A stretch of 64,000 nucleotides of DNA from assembly GCA_903819975.1 (NCBI GenBank), contig CAIJFI010000001.1, positions 1 to 64,000 of the forward strand, read 5' to 3'. Each line of letters begins with the position of its first letter. The stretch's first letter is position 1. Source of the stretch: an uncultured Bacteroidota bacterium. Lineage in GTDB: Bacteria; Bacteroidota; Bacteroidia; Chitinophagales; Chitinophagaceae. Position numbers and translations under genes: made by a program. This document shows, one piece after another, positions 34,633-43,085 of this stretch. The notes under the pieces are model-generated. The model saw only the letters and a program-made list of their open reading frames with translations. It did no database searches and had not been told where the DNA came from.

Positions 34633-35532
34633 ATGAAAAAAGCATTATTCATACTTCTTAATTTATTATCCATGGAATTTGCATTAGGGCAATATTTGCC
34701 ATTATACGATAATATTCCTAATGACTTGGGTATGCCGAATATTGAAACCGAAAGCGTAGAAGAAAACATTTTAATTGTAATAAATGTCTCTGTTCCAAAG
34801 TATCAATACTTTAGAGTTAGCAATGACAATACTAAAAGACCTTGTGTTATTATTTGTCCTGGTGGCGGTTATGCCTTATTGGCTGCAAGCCATGAAGGCA
34901 CTGACGTTGCAAAGTATTTTAACAGTATTGGTGTTAATGCTATTGTGTTAAAGTATCGACTCCCGAATGATAATAACCAAATTGACAAATCTATAGCGCC
35001 ATTGCAGGACGTACAACAGGCTTTTTATATAGCAAGATTAAATGCAGATAAATGGGGAATTGATAAAAATAAAATTGGAGTAATGGGATTTTCGGCAGGA
35101 GGACATTTAGCTGCAAGCATGTCCTCGCATTATAGTGACTCAAAAATAAACGTCGATTCCAAAATTAATTTAAGACCAAACTTCCAGATACTCATATATC
35201 CGGTAATTACTTTTAAGGATTTTGGACACCTAGGATCTAGAGAACAATTAATTGGGAAAAATCCTTCGCCCGAAGAAATAGTTTATTATAGCAATGAATT
35301 ACAAGTAAATGCAAATACGCCACCAGCTTTTATAGTGCATGCAAAGGATGACGACGTAGTTCCAGTTAAAAATGCTTTAGAGTATTCAAAAGCATTAAAA
35401 CAGCATCATGTGCCTGTTAATTTAGTTTTATCTGACAAAGGCGGTCATGGATTTGGCATGTTTAATAGTAAAACAGATAAACAATGGCCTCCAATGCTTA
35501 AGGACTGGCTTATTAAAATGCAAATTCTATAG
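34633..35532 (+). CDS. Exported alpha/beta hydrolase (carbohydrate esterase/BD-FAE-like)
   Basis: A 299-residue secreted esterase. Signal peptide 1-19, oxyanion HGG-equivalent ICPGGGYALLAASHEG, nucleophile Ser in GVMGFSAGGHLAA, acid Asp in VHAKDDDVVP and His in KGGHGFGMF. This pattern is that of acetylxylan or feruloyl esterases acting on decorated polysaccharides. Monocistronic between pirin and the helicase. Confidence 0.9.
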   Translation: MKKALFILLNLLSMEFALGQYLPLYDNIPNDLGMPNIETESVEENILIVINVSVPKYQYFRVSNDNTKRPCVIICPGGGYALLAASHEGTDVAKYFNSIGVNAIVLKYRLPNDNNQIDKSIAPLQDVQQAFYIARLNADKWGIDKNKIGVMGFSAGGHLAASMSSHYSDSKINVDSKINLRPNFQILIYPVITFKDFGHLGSREQLIGKNPSPEEIVYYSNELQVNANTPPAFIVHAKDDDVVPVKNALEYSKALKQHHVPVNLVLSDKGGHGFGMFNSKTDKQWPPMLKDWLIKMQIL

Positions 35533-35588
35533 TTCTATCTCCCTTTAATAAGTTGTACCTTTATAACTTATTAGCAAAAAAGATTATT

Positions 35589-36779
35589 TTGAAATTTATT
35601 GATTTAGGGCTGGATCAGAAGATATTAGATGGGATTGATGCAATGGGGTATGAGACAGCCACCCCGGTTCAACAACAAGTAATGGTGCCTATTTTAGAGG
35701 GCAAGGACATTATCGCTGCAGCGCAAACTGGAACAGGAAAGACTGCTGCATTTTTACTGCCATTATTACACCGACTTTTAACTATGCCTCATACGGCAGG
35801 TGATATTAATGCAATGGTTATTGTGCCAACACGTGAGTTGGCAATTCAAATTGCAGAGAGCATTGAAGGACTATCTTATTTTACCGATGTAAGCTCTATT
35901 GCGGTGTATGGTGGTGGAGATGGGAATTCATTTACAACAGAAAAGAAAGCATTAACAAGTGGTGTTGATATTGTAGTGTGCACGCCCGGAAGGATGATTG
36001 CACATTTAAATATGGGTTATGTAAAACTAGATGGTTTAAAATATTTGGTATTAGATGAGGCTGATAGAATGTTAGATATGGGCTTTAGTGATGACCTTGC
36101 TAAGATTATTAATTTCTTACCTAAGCAAAGACAAAACTTACTATTTTCTGCAACTATGCCTGTAAAGATGCGTGACCTAGCAAAGAAGATATTAATTGAT
36201 CCTATTGAAATTAATATTGCTATTTCTAAACCACCAGAACAAATCACACAAAAAGCATTTATCGTTTATGAGGCACAGAAAGTGCCAATTATAAAGGACA
36301 TGTTACGTTCTAAGAAGTTTACAAAAGTGATTGTATTTTGTTCAAAAAAGCAAAATGTAAAAGTTTTAACCGCAGAATTAAAGCGCGCAAAATTAGCTGC
36401 GGAAGAAATACATTCTGATTTAGATCAAAAAAGTAGGGAACAATATTTGCAAGATTTCAGAAACCAAAAAACTAATATTCTGGTAGCGACAGATATATTA
36501 AGTCGTGGTATTGATATAGATGATATTGATTTGGTTATTAATTATGATGTACCAAACGACGGGGAAGATTATATCCACCGAATTGGCCGTACAGCAAGGG
36601 CGGCAACAACTGGAACTGCATTCACACTAGTAGGAGAAAAAGAGCAATCCAAGTTTGCAACTATCGAGGATTTATTAGGGGCCCCAGTATTAAAAGGAGC
36701 AGTCCCTGAGGAATTTGGTCCTACACCAGCCTATGCACCTAAGCAAAATCATAAAAAAGGCTTTAGTAAACGTCGATAA
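35589..36779 (+). CDS. DEAD-box RNA helicase (RhlE-like)
   Basis: About 396 residues. All motifs are present: Q-motif (GYETATPVQQQ), I AQTGTGKT, Ia PTRELA, Ib TPGRM, II DEAD, III SAT, IV VIVFCSKK, V TDILSRGIDID and VI HRIGRTAR, then a short basic tail (KQNHKKGFSKRR). It probably remodels rRNA or mRNA. The start is TTG 35589, giving the usual MKFIDLGLD; the TTG at 35553 overlaps the promoter box TACCTTTA (35556-35563). Confidence 0.95.
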   Translation: MKFIDLGLDQKILDGIDAMGYETATPVQQQVMVPILEGKDIIAAAQTGTGKTAAFLLPLLHRLLTMPHTAGDINAMVIVPTRELAIQIAESIEGLSYFTDVSSIAVYGGGDGNSFTTEKKALTSGVDIVVCTPGRMIAHLNMGYVKLDGLKYLVLDEADRMLDMGFSDDLAKIINFLPKQRQNLLFSATMPVKMRDLAKKILIDPIEINIAISKPPEQITQKAFIVYEAQKVPIIKDMLRSKKFTKVIVFCSKKQNVKVLTAELKRAKLAAEEIHSDLDQKSREQYLQDFRNQKTNILVATDILSRGIDIDDIDLVINYDVPNDGEDYIHRIGRTARAATTGTAFTLVGEKEQSKFATIEDLLGAPVLKGAVPEEFGPTPAYAPKQNHKKGFSKRR

Positions 36780-36800
36780 TTTGTGTTTACCTTTGTGGTA

Positions 36801-37187
36801 GTGAAAAAAGCAATTGTCATATTACTGTTGGTATTTTATAGCGCTTCTACTATTGGTGCTACTATCAATATGCACTATTGCATGGATAAGTTTGCCGGCT
36901 TTTCATTTTCAAATACTAAGCAAGAAAAATGCGGAAAATGCGGAATGACCAATACTGGTTGCTGCAAAGATGAAAAAAAACAAATCAAAATAGCTTCAGA
37001 TCAACAAAAATCAGAGTGCAATCAAAACTTAAATTTGAATGCACTTGTTTTAGTTAATCCAACACTTATTTGTAATAGAAGCTTTTCAATTTTATTGAGT
37101 GCAAAGCAAAATCTTGCTTATTTACATGCTCCGCCAATACTACTCAGGGAAAATAAACAAGCCTACTTTTCTACTTTTTTAATTTGA
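36801..37187 (+). CDS. HYC_CC_PP-type exported Cys-rich protein
   Basis: A 128-residue small exported protein. Signal peptide (KKAIVILLLVFYSASTIGA), then MHYCMDKF, EKCGKCGM and GCCKDEKK, which is the HYC...CC...PP pattern, with APPILLRE near the end. Such genes precede TonB-dependent receptors in Bacteroidota and are likely metal-related. The start is GTG 36801; the promoter box TACCTTTG (36788-36795) ends 5 bases upstream, giving a nearly leaderless mRNA. The HMA-receptor gene follows after 53 bases. Confidence 0.85.
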   Translation: MKKAIVILLLVFYSASTIGATINMHYCMDKFAGFSFSNTKQEKCGKCGMTNTGCCKDEKKQIKIASDQQKSECNQNLNLNALVLVNPTLICNRSFSILLSAKQNLAYLHAPPILLRENKQAYFSTFLI

Positions 37188-37240
37188 TACTCATTGAGAT
37201 TTAATAGTGCAACTATTTATCATCAATTAAAGTATTAAAA

Positions 37241-39787
37241 ATGAAGGCATATATATTATTACTATGTTTGACAATAGTCAATATAGTAAGCTTTGCACAA
37301 GAAGCAAAAAACGGAAACACTACCTCAACAAGCTTTAAAGTATTTGGTGCTTGTGAACAATGTAAAACCAGGATTGAATTAGCTGTTAAATTAAAAGGTG
37401 TAAAAACTGGCGTATGGGATGTTGACACCAAAATTTTATCATTGGAATTTGATCCAACACAAGTTTCTCTCGAAAAAATACAAAACAAAATTTTAGCTGC
37501 AGGCCACGACTTAGAAAATCAAAAAGCTAAAGATATAATTTATAAAGATTTACCCGCTTGTTGTCATTATAGAGAAATAGACGCGGAAGAAAAAGTGGCA
37601 TCTAGCTCACAAGCAACTATTAAAGGAGTTGTATTACAGGATAATGCTAAAGGCAAGTTTGAGCCCTTATCTAACGCAAGTGTATATTGGCTAGGGACTA
37701 ATACTGGCGTGGTAACGGATAGTTTAGGTGTGTTTGAAATTAAAACAAATGAGCAAAGCCAAAAACTAATAATTAGTTATACAGGCTTTAAAGCAGATAC
37801 GATTACTATTATCCATGCCAATGATTTGAAAATTATTTTAGCATCCAAAGGCCAATTAAATGAAGTAACTGTTTTTAGTCGTCAATTAGGAAGCTTTATT
37901 CCTTATTTAAATCCAATTCGTACACAAGTAATGACAGGAACTGAATTACTAAAAGCTGCTTGTTGTAATTTAAGTGAGAGTTTTGAGACCAACCCGTCGG
38001 TTGATGTGTCTTATAATGATGCAGTTACCGGCTCTAAGCAAATACAACTATTGGGTTTGAGTGGAAACTATACCCAGTTAACAGTGGAGAATTTACCAGG
38101 GCCTCGTGGCTTGGCTACTCCATTGGGTTTAAACTCTATAGCAGGCCCTTGGATTGAAAGTATACAATTAACTAAAGGGGTAGGTTCGGTTGCAAACGGT
38201 TTTGAAAGTATTGCAGGACAAATTAATGTAGAATTAAAAAAACCAGAAACTGCCGAAAAGATTTTAGGAAATATCTATGTTAATGATATAGGTAAGACCG
38301 ACTTTAATGTAAACTTGGCAACTAAATTAAATTCAAATTGGTCCACCGGTTTGTTATTGCATGACGATTATTTAAACAATGCGGTAGATATGAACAAGGA
38401 TGGTTTTAAAGACTTACCAACTGGGAATGAATTAAGTATTGTGAATCGCTATAAGTATGATAACAGCAAAGGGGTATTAGCGCAGTTTGGTATTAAGGTA
38501 TTGAATGATCAAAAATTGGGAGGCGAAACCGCATTTGATCCTAATGCGGATAAGTACACTATCAATCATTATGGACTTTCTATTAATACTGAAAGATATG
38601 AGGCCTTTGGAAAGTTTGGTTATGTTTTCCCACAGCAAAAATATAAGAGCATAGGTTTACAAATTGATGCAATAGATCATCAACAAACTTCTTATTTTGG
38701 ATTGACCAATTACAATGCGAAACAGCAAAGCTTTTACGGCAACTTAATTTATCAATCTATCATCAACTCTACCATACATAAGTTTAGAACGGGATTGAGC
38801 TTTCAATATGACAAGTATAATGAGAACTTTAAACTTCAGGACTTTGCAAGGAAGGAAATTGTACCAGGTGCTTTTTTTGAATATACATACACGCCTAATG
38901 ATAAATGGAGTATGGTCGCTGGATTAAGAGCAGACAACAATAACCTATATGGTGCTTTTGTAACTCCACGTTTAAATGTAAGGTATGAGCCTATTAAAGG
39001 CACTACAATTAGAATAAGTGCTGGTAGAGGACAAAGAACTGCCAATATTTTAGCCGAAAATAATAGTGTGTTTGTAAGTGCAAGACAAATAATGATCATG
39101 CCAAATGTGAATGGCGCTGCATATGGATTAAATCCTGAAATAGCTTGGAACAAAGGAATTAGTGTGGATCAAAAATTTAACTTGTTTGGCAATCCTGCAA
39201 CTATTGGTTTGGACTATTTCAGAAATGACTTTGTAAATCAGGTAGTGGTTGATATGGAAACTCCAAGACAGGTTCATTTTTATAATTTAAATGGAAAATC
39301 TTTCTCAAATAGTTTTCAAGCCGAATTAAATGTAACACCAATTAATAAATTAGATCTAAGATTGGCATACCGCTTATTTGACGTGCAACAAACATATAAT
39401 AATCAGTTATTGGAGCGTCCATTTATTGCAAAGAATAGAGCATTTTTAAGTATTGACTATGCAACAGCAAATACATGGAAATTTAATTATACCATTACGT
39501 ATAATGGCACTAAGCGTCTTGTAAATGCTTTGGACTTCCCAACATTTAATCAATTACCAACAACTAGTCCAAGCTTTGTTTTAATGAATGCACAAGTGAG
39601 CAAAACTATTGGGAAACATAGCCCAATGGATTTGTATATGGGAGTTGAAAACATTGGTAATTTCTATCAAAAAAATACAATCCAATCTTCGGCTCAGCCA
39701 TTTAGTCCATATTTTGATGCATCCATGGTTTGGGGGCCAACAACTGGTAGGATGTTTTATATTGGATGGAGGGTTAAAATTAAATAA
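37241..39787 (+). CDS. TonB-dependent receptor with N-terminal HMA metal-binding domain
   Basis: An 848-residue outer-membrane receptor. In order: signal peptide 1-19; heavy-metal-associated domain about 30-95 with GACEQCKT (C38, C41); a CCHY motif near 107; a carboxypeptidase-regulatory-like beta domain about 125-210; plug about 225-335 (PSVDVSYNDAVTGSKQIQLLG, IAGQINVELKKP); then a 22-strand-type barrel to the C-terminus. The HMA domain suggests copper or a similar soft metal as cargo or signal. The HYC_CC_PP gene just upstream supports metal uptake. Confidence 0.92.
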   Translation: MKAYILLLCLTIVNIVSFAQEAKNGNTTSTSFKVFGACEQCKTRIELAVKLKGVKTGVWDVDTKILSLEFDPTQVSLEKIQNKILAAGHDLENQKAKDIIYKDLPACCHYREIDAEEKVASSSQATIKGVVLQDNAKGKFEPLSNASVYWLGTNTGVVTDSLGVFEIKTNEQSQKLIISYTGFKADTITIIHANDLKIILASKGQLNEVTVFSRQLGSFIPYLNPIRTQVMTGTELLKAACCNLSESFETNPSVDVSYNDAVTGSKQIQLLGLSGNYTQLTVENLPGPRGLATPLGLNSIAGPWIESIQLTKGVGSVANGFESIAGQINVELKKPETAEKILGNIYVNDIGKTDFNVNLATKLNSNWSTGLLLHDDYLNNAVDMNKDGFKDLPTGNELSIVNRYKYDNSKGVLAQFGIKVLNDQKLGGETAFDPNADKYTINHYGLSINTERYEAFGKFGYVFPQQKYKSIGLQIDAIDHQQTSYFGLTNYNAKQQSFYGNLIYQSIINSTIHKFRTGLSFQYDKYNENFKLQDFARKEIVPGAFFEYTYTPNDKWSMVAGLRADNNNLYGAFVTPRLNVRYEPIKGTTIRISAGRGQRTANILAENNSVFVSARQIMIMPNVNGAAYGLNPEIAWNKGISVDQKFNLFGNPATIGLDYFRNDFVNQVVVDMETPRQVHFYNLNGKSFSNSFQAELNVTPINKLDLRLAYRLFDVQQTYNNQLLERPFIAKNRAFLSIDYATANTWKFNYTITYNGTKRLVNALDFPTFNQLPTTSPSFVLMNAQVSKTIGKHSPMDLYMGVENIGNFYQKNTIQSSAQPFSPYFDASMVWGPTTGRMFYIGWRVKIK

Positions 39788-39869
39788 ACCCTCGACCTAG
39801 CATTAATGCCTTTAAAATCGTAAATTTGCGGGCAATTCCAATCTCGGAACCTAACTATTAATAGACATC

Positions 39870-40436
39870 ATGAAATCAAGACTATCCAATACATTAAAAG
39901 AAAGAGCTCAAGGCTTATGTGAACTTTGTGCAACAAACGAAGCAACCTGTGCATATGCAGTGAGCCCAAAAAATAGTGATGTTATCGAGAACGAAGTTGC
40001 ATTATGCGATCAATGCGTTTCTATTTTAGAAGGTGCAGAGGCTGGAAGTCATTGGCAATGTTTGGCTGGTAGTATTTGGAATACAGAGCCTAGTGTTCAA
40101 GCATTAAGTTATAGAATATTATATGGAGTTAAGGATCAAGAGTGGGCTAATGAGATTTTGACATCCGTAGAATTAGACGAGACCGTTGTTACTTGGGCAG
40201 AGTCTGCTTATCAAGTTTCAGCAAAACATGTTGATAGTAATGGCACCATATTAGAAAATGGTGACACTATTGTTTTAACACAACAGTTAAATGTGAAGGG
40301 TGCCAACTTTATGGCTCCAAAAGGAACTATTGTAAGAAAAATTAGATTAGTACCTGATAATGCTGAGCAAATTGAGGGTAAAGTGAATGGCGATACCATT
40401 GTTATCTTAACAAAATTTGTGAAGAAGTCGGTTTAA
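39870..40436 (+). CDS. phnA: PhnA-family zinc-ribbon protein
   Basis: A 188-residue protein. N-terminal zinc ribbon with LCELC and LCDQC, a helical middle segment, and the C-terminal PhnA/YjdM beta domain (DSNGTILENGDTIVLTQQLNVKG... RLVPDNAEQIEGKVNGDTIVI). Despite its name the family is not an established phosphonate enzyme. The promoter box TAAATTTG (39821-39828) is about 40 bases upstream, and a terminator follows. Confidence 0.9.
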   Translation: MKSRLSNTLKERAQGLCELCATNEATCAYAVSPKNSDVIENEVALCDQCVSILEGAEAGSHWQCLAGSIWNTEPSVQALSYRILYGVKDQEWANEILTSVELDETVVTWAESAYQVSAKHVDSNGTILENGDTIVLTQQLNVKGANFMAPKGTIVRKIRLVPDNAEQIEGKVNGDTIVILTKFVKKSV

Positions 40437-40455
40437 GCATCTTTAAATATTTAAG

Positions 40456-40490
40456 GCCATCTAATTAAAAAATAGTTAGATGGCTTTTTT
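40456..40490 (+). terminator. Terminator after phnA
   Basis: A 9-bp stem GCCATCTAA/TTAGATGGC (40456-40464 with 40476-40484) followed by six T. Confidence 0.9.
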
Positions 40491-40622
40491 ATTGTGGTTA
40501 TGACTAGTTTCCCGAACTTTATAAAATAAGATCACTTATGAATGTATAAATAGCTTGCCTATAATTTTATCTTTGCTATTTTGCAAAAAAGCGTAAGTTG
40601 TATTCTTACTAAACATATTTAT

Positions 40623-41564
40623 ATGACTATTAAGATAATTAAAAATCGTTCCGATATTGGTGCGGGCACAAGAGGTTCTGACATGGGCATTGATGCTATA
40701 GAAATTGCAGCCATTAATCAAAACAATGATTATTTCCACAGGCATTTATTTCAAGATGTGGTTACGCATAATGAAACCATATATAATAAGAACAATAATG
40801 ACTTTGCAAAAAGAATTGAACATGTTGTGGAGCAATGCCAAAGAGTAGCAGCTGCAGTTAGTGAAAATTTATCAAATGGTTTTTTCCCAATTGTTTTATC
40901 GGGAGATCATTCCTCGGCATTAGGCACCATAAGTGGAATCAAAGCCGCAAGTCCTGATAAAACCTTAGGTGTTATTTGGATAGATGCACATGCCGATATT
41001 CATTCTCCTTATACCTCGCCTTCGGGTAATATACATGGCATGCCATTGGCTGCTGCAATGGGCTTGGATAATTTGGATTGTAAAATAAATGAGCCTGGTG
41101 ACATAACAGTTGCACATTGGAATAATTTAAAAAATATTGGAGTAAATGGTACAAAGTTGCTGTCCGATCATTTAATTTATTTTGGTGTAAGAGATTATGA
41201 AGAAGCGGAACAATATGCTATTGAAAAAAATAAAATTAGACTTGTAAAAGTAGAAGAGCTAAGGTATAGAGGTTTGGGTATTTGCGTTAAAGAGGCAATA
41301 GGTAAATTATTGAACTGTGATCAAATTTATATTTCCTTTGATGTTGACTCGATGGATTGCGATAATATATCCTACGGTACTGGAACCCCTGTGCCACATG
41401 GCTTATTGCCACAGGAGGTAATGCAAATTATAGATACATTATTAGCAACCAAAAAAGTATGCTGCATTGAGCTTACCGAAATAAATCCACTTTTAGATAA
41501 CAAAGGGAATAAAATGGCCGAAACGGCCTTTCAGGTTTTAGATCATATTTCAGCTAATATATAA
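40623..41564 (+). CDS. Arginase/ureohydrolase family enzyme
   Basis: A 313-residue di-manganese ureohydrolase. Metal ligands: GDHS (94-97), DAHADIH (121-127) and SFDVDSMDCD. The sequence and spacing favour arginase (RocF) over agmatinase. ATG 40623 is chosen because the promoter box TATCTTTG (40568-40575) lies upstream of it and the earlier TTG start overlaps the transcript start region. The GH32 gene follows after 21 bases, an odd operon partner. Confidence 0.92.
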   Translation: MTIKIIKNRSDIGAGTRGSDMGIDAIEIAAINQNNDYFHRHLFQDVVTHNETIYNKNNNDFAKRIEHVVEQCQRVAAAVSENLSNGFFPIVLSGDHSSALGTISGIKAASPDKTLGVIWIDAHADIHSPYTSPSGNIHGMPLAAAMGLDNLDCKINEPGDITVAHWNNLKNIGVNGTKLLSDHLIYFGVRDYEEAEQYAIEKNKIRLVKVEELRYRGLGICVKEAIGKLLNCDQIYISFDVDSMDCDNISYGTGTPVPHGLLPQEVMQIIDTLLATKKVCCIELTEINPLLDNKGNKMAETAFQVLDHISANI

Positions 41565-41585
41565 TCGAATTTTAAATAATAATTT

Positions 41586-43085
41586 ATGCGCATCAATTTA
41601 AGTCGAGTAATACATTTATTACTAATGTTATCAATAATTAGTAGTTTGAATGCGCAAAGCAAACTAGATAGTAATGAAATACTTTATCGACCTGCCATGC
41701 ATTTTACCCCTGCAAAAGGTTGGATGAATGATCCTAATGGAATGTTTTATAAGGACGGCGTGTATCATTTATATTTTCAACATTATCCAGATTCAACAGT
41801 ATGGGGTCCAATGCACTGGGGTCATGCAACAAGCACCGATTTAATTAGTTGGAAACAGGAGCCCATAGCCATTTATCCCGATAGCATTGGTATGATTTTT
41901 TCGGGTAGTGCTGTAGTGGATGAAAACAATACTTCGGGATTTGGTAGTAATGGCAAAGCGCCCATTGTAGCCATATTTACACAACACAATATGGAAGGCG
42001 AGAAGTCGGGTAAAATTGATTTCCAAAATCAGAGTATTGCTTATAGTAATGACAATGGGTATACCTGGAAAATGTATGCTGGGAATCCGGTAATTCATAA
42101 TCCCGGCATTAAAGATTTTAGAGATCCAAAAGTAATGTGGCATGAAGCAACAAAAAAATGGATCATGACCTTGGCCGTAAAAAATAAAGTTTCATTTTAT
42201 AGCTCTTCAAATTTAAAAGAATGGAAACACGAATCTGATTTTGGAATTAATAATGGTAGTCATGATGGCGTTTGGGAATGCCCTGATTTATTTTCTTTAA
42301 AACTGGATAATCGGAATTTTTGGGTACTTACTGTAAGCATAAATCCGGGCGGGCCTAATAAAGGATCAGCCACGCAATATTTTATTGGCGAATTTGATGG
42401 GCATAGTTTTATAAGTGGTTCGAGTAAGACAAAATGGATGGACTTTGGCGCTGATAATTATGCTGGCGTTACTTTTTCAAATACAGGTGATCAAAAAATT
42501 TCAATAGGTTGGATGAGCAACTGGATGTATGCACAACAAGTGCCAACTAATAAATGGAGAAGTGCTATGACTAGTCCAAGAGAATTGTATTTATTTGATG
42601 TGAATGGAGAGAGATATTTGGGGTCAAAGCTGTTTACTAAGCCTGAAATTAAAAATATAGTTCTGTTTAATGATGGTGCCAATAAATTAGAAGATATAAC
42701 ACTTGCTAATCCATTTAAATTTAGTTTATTACAAGAAGGCTTAAAGTCATTTAGCATTTCTTTATCAAATGACATAGGGGAGCATTTGGACTTTGGATAT
42801 GACTCGGTAACCAATCAATATTTTATTGATCGTACAAATGCAGGAGTTCATAATTTCAATTCTGAATTTTCAGAAAAACATATTGCACCAAGACTTTTCA
42901 ATGGTCGCAATATGGTATTGGGAGCGCTTATTGACAAGACTTCTATTGAATTGTTTGGAGATATAGATTGCACCATTATGACCGACATCTTTTTTCCAAC
43001 AAAACCATTCACTAAAATTAACTTGCAAACCAAGACGGATAATTCAAAAATGAATTATAGAATCACCAACTATTTAATGCCGTAA
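41586..43085 (+). CDS. Exported GH32 fructan hydrolase (levanase/inulinase/invertase type)
   Basis: A 499-residue secreted glycosidase. Signal peptide 1-23, nucleophile Asp49 in WMNDPNG, transition-state stabiliser in FRDPKV, and acid/base Glu in WECPDLF. The C-terminal beta-sandwich (about 370-499) is present. It should release fructose from levan, inulin or sucrose. No PTS or SusC/D partner is in the window. The 3' end overlaps the convergent LTA-synthase-like gene by 16 bases. Confidence 0.95.
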   Translation: MRINLSRVIHLLLMLSIISSLNAQSKLDSNEILYRPAMHFTPAKGWMNDPNGMFYKDGVYHLYFQHYPDSTVWGPMHWGHATSTDLISWKQEPIAIYPDSIGMIFSGSAVVDENNTSGFGSNGKAPIVAIFTQHNMEGEKSGKIDFQNQSIAYSNDNGYTWKMYAGNPVIHNPGIKDFRDPKVMWHEATKKWIMTLAVKNKVSFYSSSNLKEWKHESDFGINNGSHDGVWECPDLFSLKLDNRNFWVLTVSINPGGPNKGSATQYFIGEFDGHSFISGSSKTKWMDFGADNYAGVTFSNTGDQKISIGWMSNWMYAQQVPTNKWRSAMTSPRELYLFDVNGERYLGSKLFTKPEIKNIVLFNDGANKLEDITLANPFKFSLLQEGLKSFSISLSNDIGEHLDFGYDSVTNQYFIDRTNAGVHNFNSEFSEKHIAPRLFNGRNMVLGALIDKTSIELFGDIDCTIMTDIFFPTKPFTKINLQTKTDNSKMNYRITNYLMP

